Part shown: in pieces, positions 8,266 to 16,423 of the stretch
Layout of the letters: every line of letters begins with the position of its first letter
How positions within the stretch are numbered: position 1 is the stretch's first letter
Assembly (NCBI GenBank): GCA_001940645.1
Contig: MDVS01000001.1
Coordinates: 1-64,000 of the forward strand
DNA: 64,000 nucleotides
Direction: 5' to 3'
From: Candidatus Heimdallarchaeota archaeon LC_3
GTDB lineage: Archaea > Asgardarchaeota > Heimdallarchaeia > Hodarchaeales > LC-3
Made by a program: the position numbers and the translations under genes
The notes under the pieces: model-generated
Databases searched by the model: none
What the model was told of the DNA's origin: nothing
What the model saw: the letters and a program-made list of their open reading frames with translations, nothing else

Positions 8266-9870
8266 GTGTTTTTGTTAGAGGAATTTTCTTTGATCGTTGG
8301 AATTGATCTTGGGACAGTAAAATCGATTGTTGGTTATTGGGATGAAGTTGAGAATATTCCTAAAATAATTCCAGCTAAGAATGGCAAAAATTTTATCCCC
8401 TCTCTTGTTTTAGTGGATAAATTTGGTGATATTCACGTTGGTTGGGATGCATTTAATCATCCTGATAAATATAAAGAAAAAACTAATTACATCAGTTCCG
8501 TAAAGCGTGTTATGGGTACAAAAGGGGATACTGACAGAGATCAATTGCATACCTATCCTCAGGAAATTTCAGCATTAATTCTTGATGAATTAAAAAAGCA
8601 AGCAGAGAATTACCTCCAAACAACAGTATCTAAAGCGGTTATATCTATCCCTTCTCATTTTGATGATAATCAACGTAGAGCAACTTTGGAAGCGGCTCAA
8701 ATAGCAGACTTAGAAGTTGTAAGACTTCTCAATGAAGCCACCGCTGTAGCACTTAGGTACAAACAACTAAGTGATAATAAAAGCGATGAGAGGATTCTTG
8801 TTTTTGATATGGGGGGTGGTACTACTGATGTTTCTGTAATAGAGGCAGGGGAAGGCGTCTATGAAGTTCTAAATGTTAAGGGTGATAGTCAATTGGGTGG
8901 AAATGATATTGATGTATTAATTGCAAACTATATAAAACAGCAATTAAAATATCAATATGATATTGACACGATTGATGATAAATTCGATAAATTCGAGTCA
9001 TATTTACTTGATAAAGCTTCTGAGTTAAAAGAGGCATTAAGTTTTCATAACTCGTACGATATTGATCTTCATATGATCGCTGACAAGTATAAAAAATCTC
9101 AGAAAATCCAAATTACTCTTTCACGAGATCAATTCCTTAGTTTTTCTTCAGATCTTCTTGATAAAACTCTTTCGATAATGGATCTTGCTCTGAAAGATTC
9201 AAATATTAATTCTAATACACTCAGTTGTTGCATACTAATTGGAGGAGGGTGTTTTATTCCATACATTCAAGAAAAAGTAAAATCCATGTTTCATTGTCCA
9301 GTTCGGATTATAACAGATAATTCATGGGTCACTCAAGGATCTGTTATTCAGGGATCTCTCTTCAGTGGTCATACTAAAGAAATGGTCCTTCTAGATATTG
9401 TTCCTGCTTCTTATGGAATAGGAACACTAGGTGGTATTTTTACTCCCATATTAGAAAAGAATACAGTTATTCCAACTAAAAAGTCTACTAACGTTACTTT
9501 AGATCTTAATTATTATCAAGATATTGGCCCGACTCAATATTATTCAGAAATAACAATTCAAGTTTATACGGGAGAACAAGGAGAAGCACGAAAAAACGTA
9601 CATCTCACGAATTTAATTTTAAAATTGAATAGAAGATATATGAAAACTAAGCTACCAACTTTTGCGGTAACTATCGAAATTGATTCGAATATGCTTCTTA
9701 GCGCTTCTGTGAAAGAGTTAGGAACAAATAATATTACTTCAGCTATTATTCGAGCTCCTTTTGGATTAAATCAAACACAGATCTCTTTAATGAAAAAAAA
9801 GATAATAGATAGGAAAATTCCATTAAATATAAAAAGAAAATTTTTGAAATATTTCAATTTTGTCAAATAA
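8266..9870 (+). CDS. Hsp70/DnaK-like ATPase lacking the C-terminal lid
   Basis: Clear actin-fold signatures: phosphate-1 GIDLGTVKSIVG near residue 12, RLLNEATAVALRY near 153, phosphate-2 LVFDMGGGTTDVS near 178, and the adenosine motif LIGGGCFIPY near 325. The DnaK-like linker LLDIVPASYGIGTLGG and a beta-sandwich substrate domain follow. The protein stops at 534 residues, shortly after the sandwich, about 80-100 residues shorter than DnaK, so the helical lid is missing or reduced to a basic tail. No dnaJ or grpE is adjacent, so this is probably a specialised or element-borne paralog and not the housekeeping chaperone. The start could be GTG 8266, TTG 8272 or TTG 8290; the last is closest to the usual DnaK start. 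Confidence 0.85.
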   Translation: MFLLEEFSLIVGIDLGTVKSIVGYWDEVENIPKIIPAKNGKNFIPSLVLVDKFGDIHVGWDAFNHPDKYKEKTNYISSVKRVMGTKGDTDRDQLHTYPQEISALILDELKKQAENYLQTTVSKAVISIPSHFDDNQRRATLEAAQIADLEVVRLLNEATAVALRYKQLSDNKSDERILVFDMGGGTTDVSVIEAGEGVYEVLNVKGDSQLGGNDIDVLIANYIKQQLKYQYDIDTIDDKFDKFESYLLDKASELKEALSFHNSYDIDLHMIADKYKKSQKIQITLSRDQFLSFSSDLLDKTLSIMDLALKDSNINSNTLSCCILIGGGCFIPYIQEKVKSMFHCPVRIITDNSWVTQGSVIQGSLFSGHTKEMVLLDIVPASYGIGTLGGIFTPILEKNTVIPTKKSTNVTLDLNYYQDIGPTQYYSEITIQVYTGEQGEARKNVHLTNLILKLNRRYMKTKLPTFAVTIEIDSNMLLSASVKELGTNNITSAIIRAPFGLNQTQISLMKKKIIDRKIPLNIKRKFLKYFNFVK

Positions 9871-10147
9871 GAAAATAACAATTAAAAATGTCATGAGAGA
9901 AAAGAAAAATCCTCTGTTAGGATGTAATAAAATAAATTACATTGATTATTAAACTTATGGACTGATCTAAGAGTTGTTCTGAATAATTTTTTATCAATTA
10001 ATCAATTCAAATTTTCTTAGCCTTAATTCTTCCTGCAATTATTATGACCTTATTACTACAATTCTAATTGTATAAGAGCTCTTATTAAAGTTAAATCCTT
10101 CTTATTTTTTAGTAAATAATTATTAAGTGAATACAATGAATCCATTT

Positions 10148-10360
10148 TCATAAATACCTCAATTCATCCTTTGTTACTCCCTTTTTACAATAATGTTCTT
10201 GCCAGATTCTTTTCAGATTCTTCTTTTCTTCACTCCAAGGATTCTTCATTCCCTTAAGTAGCATCTCTCCACAGCCACATGCTACTGATACTGGTTCATA
10301 AACTCTTCTCTCTTCTTTTGATAGCACTTTTTTCTTTTCTCTAAATCGTTCCTTTCTCAA
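10148..10360 (-). CDS. Possible small basic, cysteine-containing protein
   Basis: 70 codons from a TTG start, very rich in Lys, Arg and Glu at the N-terminus, with a CGCG pair near residue 28 and a further Cys near residue 58. A zinc-binding role is conceivable but not shown. It overlaps the open upstream frame of the TraB-like gene by a few dozen bases. The TTG start has no obvious ribosome site. It may not be a real gene. Confidence 0.3.
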   Translation of the reverse strand: MRKERFREKKKVLSKEERRVYEPVSVACGCGEMLLKGMKNPWSEEKKNLKRIWQEHYCKKGVTKDELRYL

Positions 10361-10403
10361 AGAATTTTATCAAAAAAGACATCTTTCATTTGATAATTCC
10401 TTA

Positions 10404-10997
10404 ATTCAATCGAATAACATCTTTTTTTTAGGAGTTGAGCACGGTTGTCAATATTGTATGGAAAATATCAGAAATCTTATGAAAAAGGAAAATTTTACAG
10501 CAATTGGACTTGAAATCGATTTTATTAGATTGTTTTCTTACCATGAATTAGAAAAATCTAAGAACTTAGGGGATAATTCATTGATTGCTAAATTTCAAAA
10601 AATTAATTTTTCAAAAAGTTCTCTGTGGGATGATGACTTTCATGAATTAAGCTTGTTAGCATGGTATGCTTTTCATACTTTTCCTGGACAAGAGATGTGG
10701 GAATCAGTTCAAATTGCAGAAAATACAGGTATTCCATATTTTCTATTAGACCAAAATATCCATACTATGCAAAGGGAAGTTCAAAATTTAAGCACAGATC
10801 GAAATCACATAGTAATAGATAAGCGGGATTTAAAAATGGTCACAAAACTACTGAAAATCCTGTGTCAATTAGATGAGGATGCAAAATTTTTGTGTATCGT
10901 TGGAAGGGCTCATCTAAATGGATTGTTTTCAAGGTATGAAACGATCCAACAACTGGGCAGCAAAAAACTTTACCCAATTTTATTATGGGAAGGATAG
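10404..10997 (+). CDS. TraB/PrgY-family-like protein without a standard start codon
   Basis: The product has the layout of TraB domains: an N-terminal strand and Gly-His motif (IFFLGVEHG), a helix then AIGLEID, the segment IPYFLLDQNIHT near the middle (family: hxLiDRdIxxT), and CIVGRAHLNGL near the end (family: VvGxgHlxGi). TraB-type domains are thought to be metal-dependent hydrolases. The first ATG in frame is at 10458, but that would remove the conserved LGVEHG strand, which is encoded just upstream in the same frame. No ATG, GTG or TTG exists between the preceding stop (10299) and 10458. ATT at 10404 would give a family-like N-terminus. At 197 residues it is shorter than many TraB proteins. 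It may be a decayed copy. Confidence 0.5.
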   Translation: MQSNNIFFLGVEHGCQYCMENIRNLMKKENFTAIGLEIDFIRLFSYHELEKSKNLGDNSLIAKFQKINFSKSSLWDDDFHELSLLAWYAFHTFPGQEMWESVQIAENTGIPYFLLDQNIHTMQREVQNLSTDRNHIVIDKRDLKMVTKLLKILCQLDEDAKFLCIVGRAHLNGLFSRYETIQQLGSKKLYPILLWEG

Positions 10998-11172
10998 CGC
11001 AGATGAAAATTATTCCCAATAAATTAATCTTTTAGAGTATCGACATCATTTAGCGATACATGATTTCTTGATATTTTTAAAATTTTAACGCAATCGAGTT
11101 AAACATTGTTTGATAATTTCAATCTTTTTACAAAAAAAATATTTATCATTTTGTTGGAAAGGGAATATTGCC

Positions 11173-11553
11173 TTGAACGAAAAATATAATGAAAAACTTG
11201 TGAGAATTAAAGAACAAGGCTATGTTACATTAAATGATTGGTATGAATTATATACAATTTCAATAATAGATGTAGATTTTATTAAGACATTTGACGATTT
11301 TGAGAAGAATACTGGATCTAAATTTAATGTAGTTCTTAAGGAGAGGACAAAACGATTTCAGGAAATTAATAACAAATTGACTACTTATTTCACAAGAGAA
11401 GAACTATTTTCTCCCGATCCTATTTCTATTTTCACTAATGATAGAGTAATTGAATTATCGTCTGATTCTGGATATGATATAGATGATATAACTAATTTCT
11501 TCATTATTCCACTAAAGAAATACATAGATTTTATTATTAATAGATACACATGA
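11173..11553 (+). CDS. Hypothetical helical acidic protein
   Basis: About 126 residues from a TTG at 11173, preceded by GGAAAGGGA about 9 bases upstream; the frame continues upstream to another TTG at 11110. The product is soluble, rich in Asp, Glu, Ile and aromatic residues, with helices around EKLVRIKEQGYVTLNDWYEL and a C-terminal hydrophobic helix. No motif or family was recognised. It stands alone between the TraB-like gene and the sliding-clamp operon. Confidence 0.45.
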   Translation: MNEKYNEKLVRIKEQGYVTLNDWYELYTISIIDVDFIKTFDDFEKNTGSKFNVVLKERTKRFQEINNKLTTYFTREELFSPDPISIFTNDRVIELSSDSGYDIDDITNFFIIPLKKYIDFIINRYT

Positions 11554-11770
11554 AACAAATTTTTCACTGTTAGGTTTATTCCATCGGTGAAAGAATTATT
11601 GTCTCTTTTCAACTAGTTTATTTCCACCCCATCTTTTCTTTTGGTCATTAAATACCATTCTGTTTATTTCGAACAGTTTACTTCTTGCTGCAATTTATCT
11701 AATTTCCTCTTTTCTATTAGTATTTCAATAAAAATAATCAATTCATTCACTTATTCATTAATTTAGGTGC

Positions 11771-11812
11771 TTATATACTAATATCTAGTTAATATTATAT
11801 TACAATTAGGTG
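11771..11812 (+). promoter_or_regulatory. Promoter and ribosome site of the clamp operon
   Basis: The TATA-like TTATATAC at 11771-11778 is followed by AGGTG at 11808-11812, five bases before the ATG at 11818. No other TATA-like element was seen inside the operon, whose genes overlap, so a single transcript is likely. Confidence 0.45.
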
Positions 11813-11817
11813 TTTTT

Positions 11818-12132
11818 ATGAGTAGTCAACAACTTTTAATAAATTTTATGATTGGTTTTTATTTTGTCTCTATTCTTCTTGCATTAATTTATGGTATTAA
11901 GTGGAATAAAGTCTTTAAACGTGTTAAAAAGTTTAGAAAGAATCATTTTTCTAATCCTTCTTATAAATCTCAAGTTACTAATATGTTTTCTTATCATTAT
12001 GCTAAATCCATGAGAGTAACCCGACCTAAGAAGCGATTCTATATTCCAGCTACTAAATTATATCCTCAGCTTCAATTAGTTAAAGATTACGGTATCAAAC
12101 GTAAATATCGCGACTCAACGGGAGAGAAATAA
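11818..12132 (+). CDS. Small membrane-anchored basic protein, first gene of the clamp operon
   Basis: 104 residues. One hydrophobic segment at about residues 8-26, then a strongly basic cytoplasmic tail (KRVKKFRKN, RVTRPKKRF, GIKRKYR) that could contact nucleic acid or acidic lipids. No family was recognised. The next reading frame begins within the last codons of this gene, so it is translationally linked to the winged-helix-like gene and, through it, to the PCNA-like gene. A role tethering DNA or the clamp to the membrane is conceivable, but that is inference from context only. Confidence 0.6.
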   Translation: MSSQQLLINFMIGFYFVSILLALIYGIKWNKVFKRVKKFRKNHFSNPSYKSQVTNMFSYHYAKSMRVTRPKKRFYIPATKLYPQLQLVKDYGIKRKYRDSTGEK

Positions 12133-12386
12133 TTATTAAATTTCAAGATTTTCTAGTTGGTTATGTTTTCAAAAGATTACAGACCGCTTGTAGCTTTGAG
12201 GAGTTAATCAATCCTCTCTTAGCTAAGAATATAATTTCACATGATATTTTCAAGTCTTTATTTGATGTTCTCTTAGAGAAACAGATCATTGAAGAAAAAT
12301 TCGTCATGAATAATGTTTTCTTCTATTCCATTAGAGATAATGAGATCGAGACCTTTGAATCTTTGGAGAATACTATTAATGAGTAA
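12132..12386 (+). CDS. Winged-helix-like small protein, probable ATT start
   Basis: An open frame of 84 codons fills the gap between two co-directional genes and ends in TAA overlapping the ATG of the next gene (ATGAGTAA), the usual sign of coupled translation. The translation looks like a real protein: FEELINPLLAKNIISHDIFKSLFDVLLEKQII, then a strand pair (EKFVMNNVFFYSI), matching a winged helix. No ATG, GTG or TTG occurs before codon 59. GGGAG lies 7 bases before ATT 12132, so ATT (or the ATA or ATT either side) is the likely start. A -1 frameshift from the preceding gene is the other explanation. Confidence 0.55.
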   Translation: MIKFQDFLVGYVFKRLQTACSFEELINPLLAKNIISHDIFKSLFDVLLEKQIIEEKFVMNNVFFYSIRDNEIETFESLENTINE

Positions 12387-13557
12387 ATCCTTGTTATCTT
12401 ATGTCAAGAAAGTTGATTATCTTGATATGTTTGAATCCCAACTCAAAGAAATAAGACAATCAAAGGTTAATATCTCTGAAATTTATGATAAAATCATTCA
12501 ACTTGAAGAAAGTTTGCTTAAGAAATATGGAGTTATCCCCTCTTTTGCTCAAGAACTATCAGAATTAAAAACAACTATTGGACAAGAGTTAGATAATAAA
12601 AAAGATTTAGCTACCTTAACTATTTCGCTTGACAATTTTAAGATCCTTGCTAAATTTATTAAATCTTTATCCTTATTAGATGAATATAAAATATTACTTG
12701 AAATAAACCCCGATCAAGTGAACTTCACTATTTTAGATTCTTCCGAAAGATATTTTTTCCAGACATCTATAGACAAGTCTTTTTTCAACTGTTATAACAC
12801 ACCCCACTCATATTATTATATAGTGACCCTCTCAGAATTTAAGACAATCCTTGAAAGAATCCCTCAGAATAACAAAAATTTCTATTCATTTTCTTTTATT
12901 GGTTCAGATCAAGGTCTTTTTATTCACTACGAATTAATTTATAATCATGGACCACAGCCAGACTTACTAAAAATCAAAGTTAATACAAATTGCCTTGTAA
13001 TTAAAAAAGACAGCGAAGAAATCCAGAAAATCTTAAAAATGGAAAATAGATTCAAGCCAGGTAGTAAAGACTTTATTCAAAAAATTGGATTTTCAAAAAC
13101 AGAGATTCTTTATAACTTTCTTTCATACTGTAATTCTTTCAAAAACGATTATTATGATTTTATATCTATTAATGTTTCTTTTCCTAAAACTTTGACCTTA
13201 TCCGACATGAAAGATCCAACTGATGTAAGCACTACTCAAGAATATTCTATTGAAACACTAACTGATAAAGAAATCACAGCAGAATATTACCAATCTTACT
13301 TCAAATTTATGGGGAATATCGGATTAATCTTCCTTACTAAGTCAGGGAAGAAAATTACTAATAGGCTTGAAAATTATAATATTTATTTTGACAAAGATAA
13401 TAATTTGAAATTAGATTTCATCACGAATTACTTTTCTGGGGAATTTATTATTGCTCCTAATATCATAGACAACGAAGATGATTTAGAAGACAATTCACAA
13501 GAAGAAGCAGTACAAATATTAAATTCAGACATTAAGGAAGAGGGAGATTCTAACTAA
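12379..13557 (+). CDS. Divergent PCNA-like sliding clamp with N-terminal helical extension
   Basis: Residues about 75-370 follow the two-domain plan of PCNA. In the first half FKILAKFIKSLS is followed by ILDSSERYFFQTSIDKSFFNCY, matching the PCNA pattern MDSSHVxLvxLxLxxexFxxY, and then VTLSEFKTILERI matches the second PCNA helix (VNLxxxxKILK). In the second half SYFKFMGNIG leads to NNLKLDFITNYFSGEFIIAPNI, matching the C-terminal LxLxfxi...LxyyLAPrI. About 75 residues of charged helix precede the clamp, and an acidic tail follows. Clamps encircle DNA and tether polymerases and nucleases. I chose ATG 12379, overlapping the stop of the gene before; the frame also opens at 12313. The next gene overlaps its stop by one base. 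This is far from standard archaeal PCNA, so it is probably not the only clamp in the cell. Confidence 0.65.
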   Translation: MSKSLLSYVKKVDYLDMFESQLKEIRQSKVNISEIYDKIIQLEESLLKKYGVIPSFAQELSELKTTIGQELDNKKDLATLTISLDNFKILAKFIKSLSLLDEYKILLEINPDQVNFTILDSSERYFFQTSIDKSFFNCYNTPHSYYYIVTLSEFKTILERIPQNNKNFYSFSFIGSDQGLFIHYELIYNHGPQPDLLKIKVNTNCLVIKKDSEEIQKILKMENRFKPGSKDFIQKIGFSKTEILYNFLSYCNSFKNDYYDFISINVSFPKTLTLSDMKDPTDVSTTQEYSIETLTDKEITAEYYQSYFKFMGNIGLIFLTKSGKKITNRLENYNIYFDKDNNLKLDFITNYFSGEFIIAPNIIDNEDDLEDNSQEEAVQILNSDIKEEGDSN

Positions 13558-14152
13558 TGGCTTATACAAGAGAAAGATTTAATCAAAATATCCACCAGCT
13601 AAAAGCATTAAATCAAGAATTGGATACTTTGAAATCAGATCCTATTATTAGAAAACAAAATCCTTCTAAAATAGCTAATCTTACTTATGAAATAACTGAA
13701 TTAACTAAAGAAAATGAAATTATTGAAAATCTTATATCTACTCAATTAAGTAAAGACAAACAACAAGATGAAAACAAATTACAATTCAATATTCCAGACA
13801 TTACTTTTACTTTTTCCCAAGAATTTTCTAAATCACTTATCAGACTTTTTACTATTCTTAATAAATTCCACTCACTTAATAGATTATATTTTTCCAAAAA
13901 CGAATTGACCATTATTAACAACGAAGATAATGAAAATACTGATTTAGCTTTAAAAATAACTTTTCCAAATGAATTATTTGCTCAATACCACGTTAAAGAT
14001 TCTTTAGGTATCATAGTAGATACTCCCAATCATTCGAGTATTCACTAACAGAAATTTCAATAAGACAAAGTGAATTTATGTTTATCAAAACGACCTTCAA
14101 AGAATTTGACCTTGAAATAAGTTTAACATCAGTAGATGAAGATTTGTTTTAA
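13557..14152 (+). pseudogene. Half-length PCNA-like protein with coiled-coil N-terminus and a -1 frameshift
   Basis: The first 75 residues are a charged helix (coiled coil). Then FSKSLIRLFTILNKF, NELTIINNE and LKITFPNELFAQYHV match the first half of a PCNA N-terminal domain, as in the neighbouring gene. The frame stops at 14048 with a short tail (163 residues). Reading one base back around 14034-14037 gives a further 38 codons ending at 14152 (EYSLTEISIRQ, FKEFDLEISL), which look like the rest of the same domain. So the gene is either disrupted by a one-base loss or uses a programmed -1 shift. Even when joined it encodes only one of the two clamp domains and would need a partner, perhaps the neighbouring clamp. 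Confidence 0.5.
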
Positions 14153-14177
14153 AAAAATTATTCATCACTTAGAAGTA

Positions 14178-15596
14178 CTATTTCCTCTTCGGATTCATTA
14201 CATGAATAGCTTTACCTAATGCTTGTTCACACGCCTCCATTATCATTTCTGGTAATGTTGGATGAGGATGAATAGTATGTCCAACATCTTCCAAAGTAGC
14301 ACCTAATTCTAAAGCTAATGCAGCTTCAGAGATCAAATCAGTTGCATTTGGTCCAACAATTTCGACACCTAAAATCGATTTTGTTGTAGCATCAGCAATG
14401 ACTCTCACAAAACCTAACTCTTTTCCAGAACTCAATGCTCTTCCAGATGCTCCAAAGGCTGCTCTTCCAATTATTACTTCAAATCCTGCTTCTTTTGCTT
14501 GAGATTCACTTAATCCTGTCCAAGCAATTTCTGGATCTGTAAATATTGCTCCAGGCATTGATGCAAAATCAATTTCTGAAGCGGTCATTCCAGAAATAAC
14601 CTCTGCGGCAATTATTCCTTGTTTACTTGCTCGATGTGCTAAAAATGGCATTCCAGTGCAATCGCCAATACTGTAAATATGTGGAACATTTGTTCTGCAT
14701 TGTTTATCGATTGTTATAAATCCTCTCTTATCAGTATTAACTCCAGCTTTGTCTAATTGAAGTAAAGATGTATTGGCACGTTTTCCTACTGATAAAAGTA
14801 CTTTGTTAACTGTAATTTTGATTTTTTCTTTAGGAGTCTCAATTTCAACATCCATTGTCCCATCGGAGTTATGAACTAGGCTTGTAGCTTTAGATTTTTT
14901 ATAACTTGTTACTCCGAGCTTTCGAAGATTGGTATTCAATAGACGAACTAAAGTTGGTTCAACACCCGGTAGAAATTCCTCCATCAATTCAACCACTGTC
15001 AACTTTGAACCTAGTTTAGCATAGACACTCCCTAATTCCATACCTATTATACCACCTCCTATTACAAGGAGGTGTTCTGGAATATGATCTAATGCTAATG
15101 CTCCCTTAGCACCAAGAATATTTTTTTCATCAATTTGAAATCCCGGTAAAGAGATGAATTCAGTTCCAATCGCGATTATAATATTATCTGCTTCTATTAG
15201 CTCCTTTTCACCAGAACTTTTTTTAGCAACCTCAACAGTGTGATCATTAACAAAATTGCATATTCCTTCAATATATTCAGCTTTATTAGCTTTCAATAAT
15301 TGGGCAATTCCTCCAATCAATTTATCTTGAACGCTCTGTTTCCATTCCTGCAATTTTTTCATATCAATTCTAGGATTCTCAACAGTTATTCCCATGGTAT
15401 CTAAATGATTGAGATCATGATAATGATTAGCTGCAGAGATAAGAGCTTTAGATGGGATGCATCCCCAATTAAGGCATTCTCCACCAAGGTTATTTCCCAC
15501 AACTAAGACTTTTTTACCGAGCTGTCCAGCTCGTATACCAGCAACATAGCCTCCAGGACCATCACCAATTATTAAAATTTCGTATTTACTAGTCAT
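14178..15596 (-). CDS. lpdA: Dihydrolipoamide dehydrogenase (E3)
   Basis: E3 reoxidises the lipoyl groups of 2-oxoacid dehydrogenase complexes with FAD and NAD+. Visible features are the N-terminal FAD-binding GDGPGGYVAG, the redox disulfide in GGECLNWGCIPSK (Cys41/Cys46), the NAD-binding GGGIIGMELG near residue 180, the second FAD motif with SIGDCTG near 312, and the C-terminal catalytic HPHPTLPE. The length (472) is normal. It is the last minus-strand gene of the cluster containing E1 alpha, E1 beta and E2, separated from them by an alpha/beta hydrolase and a DinB-family gene and by a gap of about 270 bases, so it may have its own promoter. Confidence 0.95.
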   Translation of the reverse strand: MTSKYEILIIGDGPGGYVAGIRAGQLGKKVLVVGNNLGGECLNWGCIPSKALISAANHYHDLNHLDTMGITVENPRIDMKKLQEWKQSVQDKLIGGIAQLLKANKAEYIEGICNFVNDHTVEVAKKSSGEKELIEADNIIIAIGTEFISLPGFQIDEKNILGAKGALALDHIPEHLLVIGGGIIGMELGSVYAKLGSKLTVVELMEEFLPGVEPTLVRLLNTNLRKLGVTSYKKSKATSLVHNSDGTMDVEIETPKEKIKITVNKVLLSVGKRANTSLLQLDKAGVNTDKRGFITIDKQCRTNVPHIYSIGDCTGMPFLAHRASKQGIIAAEVISGMTASEIDFASMPGAIFTDPEIAWTGLSESQAKEAGFEVIIGRAAFGASGRALSSGKELGFVRVIADATTKSILGVEIVGPNATDLISEAALALELGATLEDVGHTIHPHPTLPEMIMEACEQALGKAIHVMNPKRK

Positions 15597-15870
15597 AATA
15601 TAACATTCCTATAAAAAACCGTGATATTAGTGAAATAAGCATAGTTATCTAGTATGAAAATTAATTAATAGCATTTTTGACTTATAATGCTCAGACTGAA
15701 AAAAAAAGCTATACGTACAAATTCTTGAAAATAACACTGAAAATTAATTAATATGGGCTTGGAACCCAGCAATTATTCTTTCTTATACCTTTTCAAATGA
15801 ATAGGCATAGTCCTAATATTGCAAATACCATTTGAAACCTATTCCAATATTGAAAATTAATATTTCAAAC

Positions 15871-16383
15871 CTAAATATTAAATTGTCTTTTCAGGAAATT
15901 GATTTGTCCTATATGAACAGATTCATGTTGATTCAGATGATATAGAATCCATTCAATACTGATTTGTCTTCCATCAGATTCAACAAGTGTGTCAAGGTCT
16001 GAATCAGACATAATTTTAAATCTTTCAAGTACATTTTCCCGAACTTCATTAAGTTTTTGAGTGTAGAAATCCATTGGTTTTTCAGTCAATTGAATTGGGT
16101 CAAGATTCTCACGTAATGCAAAGGCATATTTCCATTCGTCGTAGCTCATCTCTTTTTTATCGATATCTTCAAAGATATAAGACCATTCTACAACAGTAAT
16201 ATGCAATAAAAGAGTTCCTATAGTTTCTATTTTGTTAATATCAGGAGAATAATCTAAAGTTTCCTGTGATATACCTTTTAGTTGAGTGAATAACCTTTTT
16301 CGAGTTTCTTTTAACATTAAAATGAGTTTCTCTACGCGAGGTTTAGTACTATCTCTAATTGAAAAAGAAAAGTTGGAGTCCAT
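15871..16383 (-). CDS. DinB/YfiT-family four-helix metal-binding protein
   Basis: 170 residues with the DinB four-helix-bundle pattern: LLLHITVVEWSYI carries the first metal-ligand His (about residue 62), and EWILYHLNQHESVHIGQINFLKRQ carries the others at the C-terminus. Some members are thiol-dependent transferases, while many have no known role. It lies between the 2-oxoacid dehydrogenase E2 side and E3, on the same strand and 40 bases downstream of an alpha/beta hydrolase, so it may be co-transcribed, but no functional link to the complex is evident. Confidence 0.8.
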   Translation of the reverse strand: MDSNFSFSIRDSTKPRVEKLILMLKETRKRLFTQLKGISQETLDYSPDINKIETIGTLLLHITVVEWSYIFEDIDKKEMSYDEWKYAFALRENLDPIQLTEKPMDFYTQKLNEVRENVLERFKIMSDSDLDTLVESDGRQISIEWILYHLNQHESVHIGQINFLKRQFNI

Positions 16384-16423
16384 TATAATACACTTTAAAA
16401 CAACGTAAATTAAATTCTCAAAT

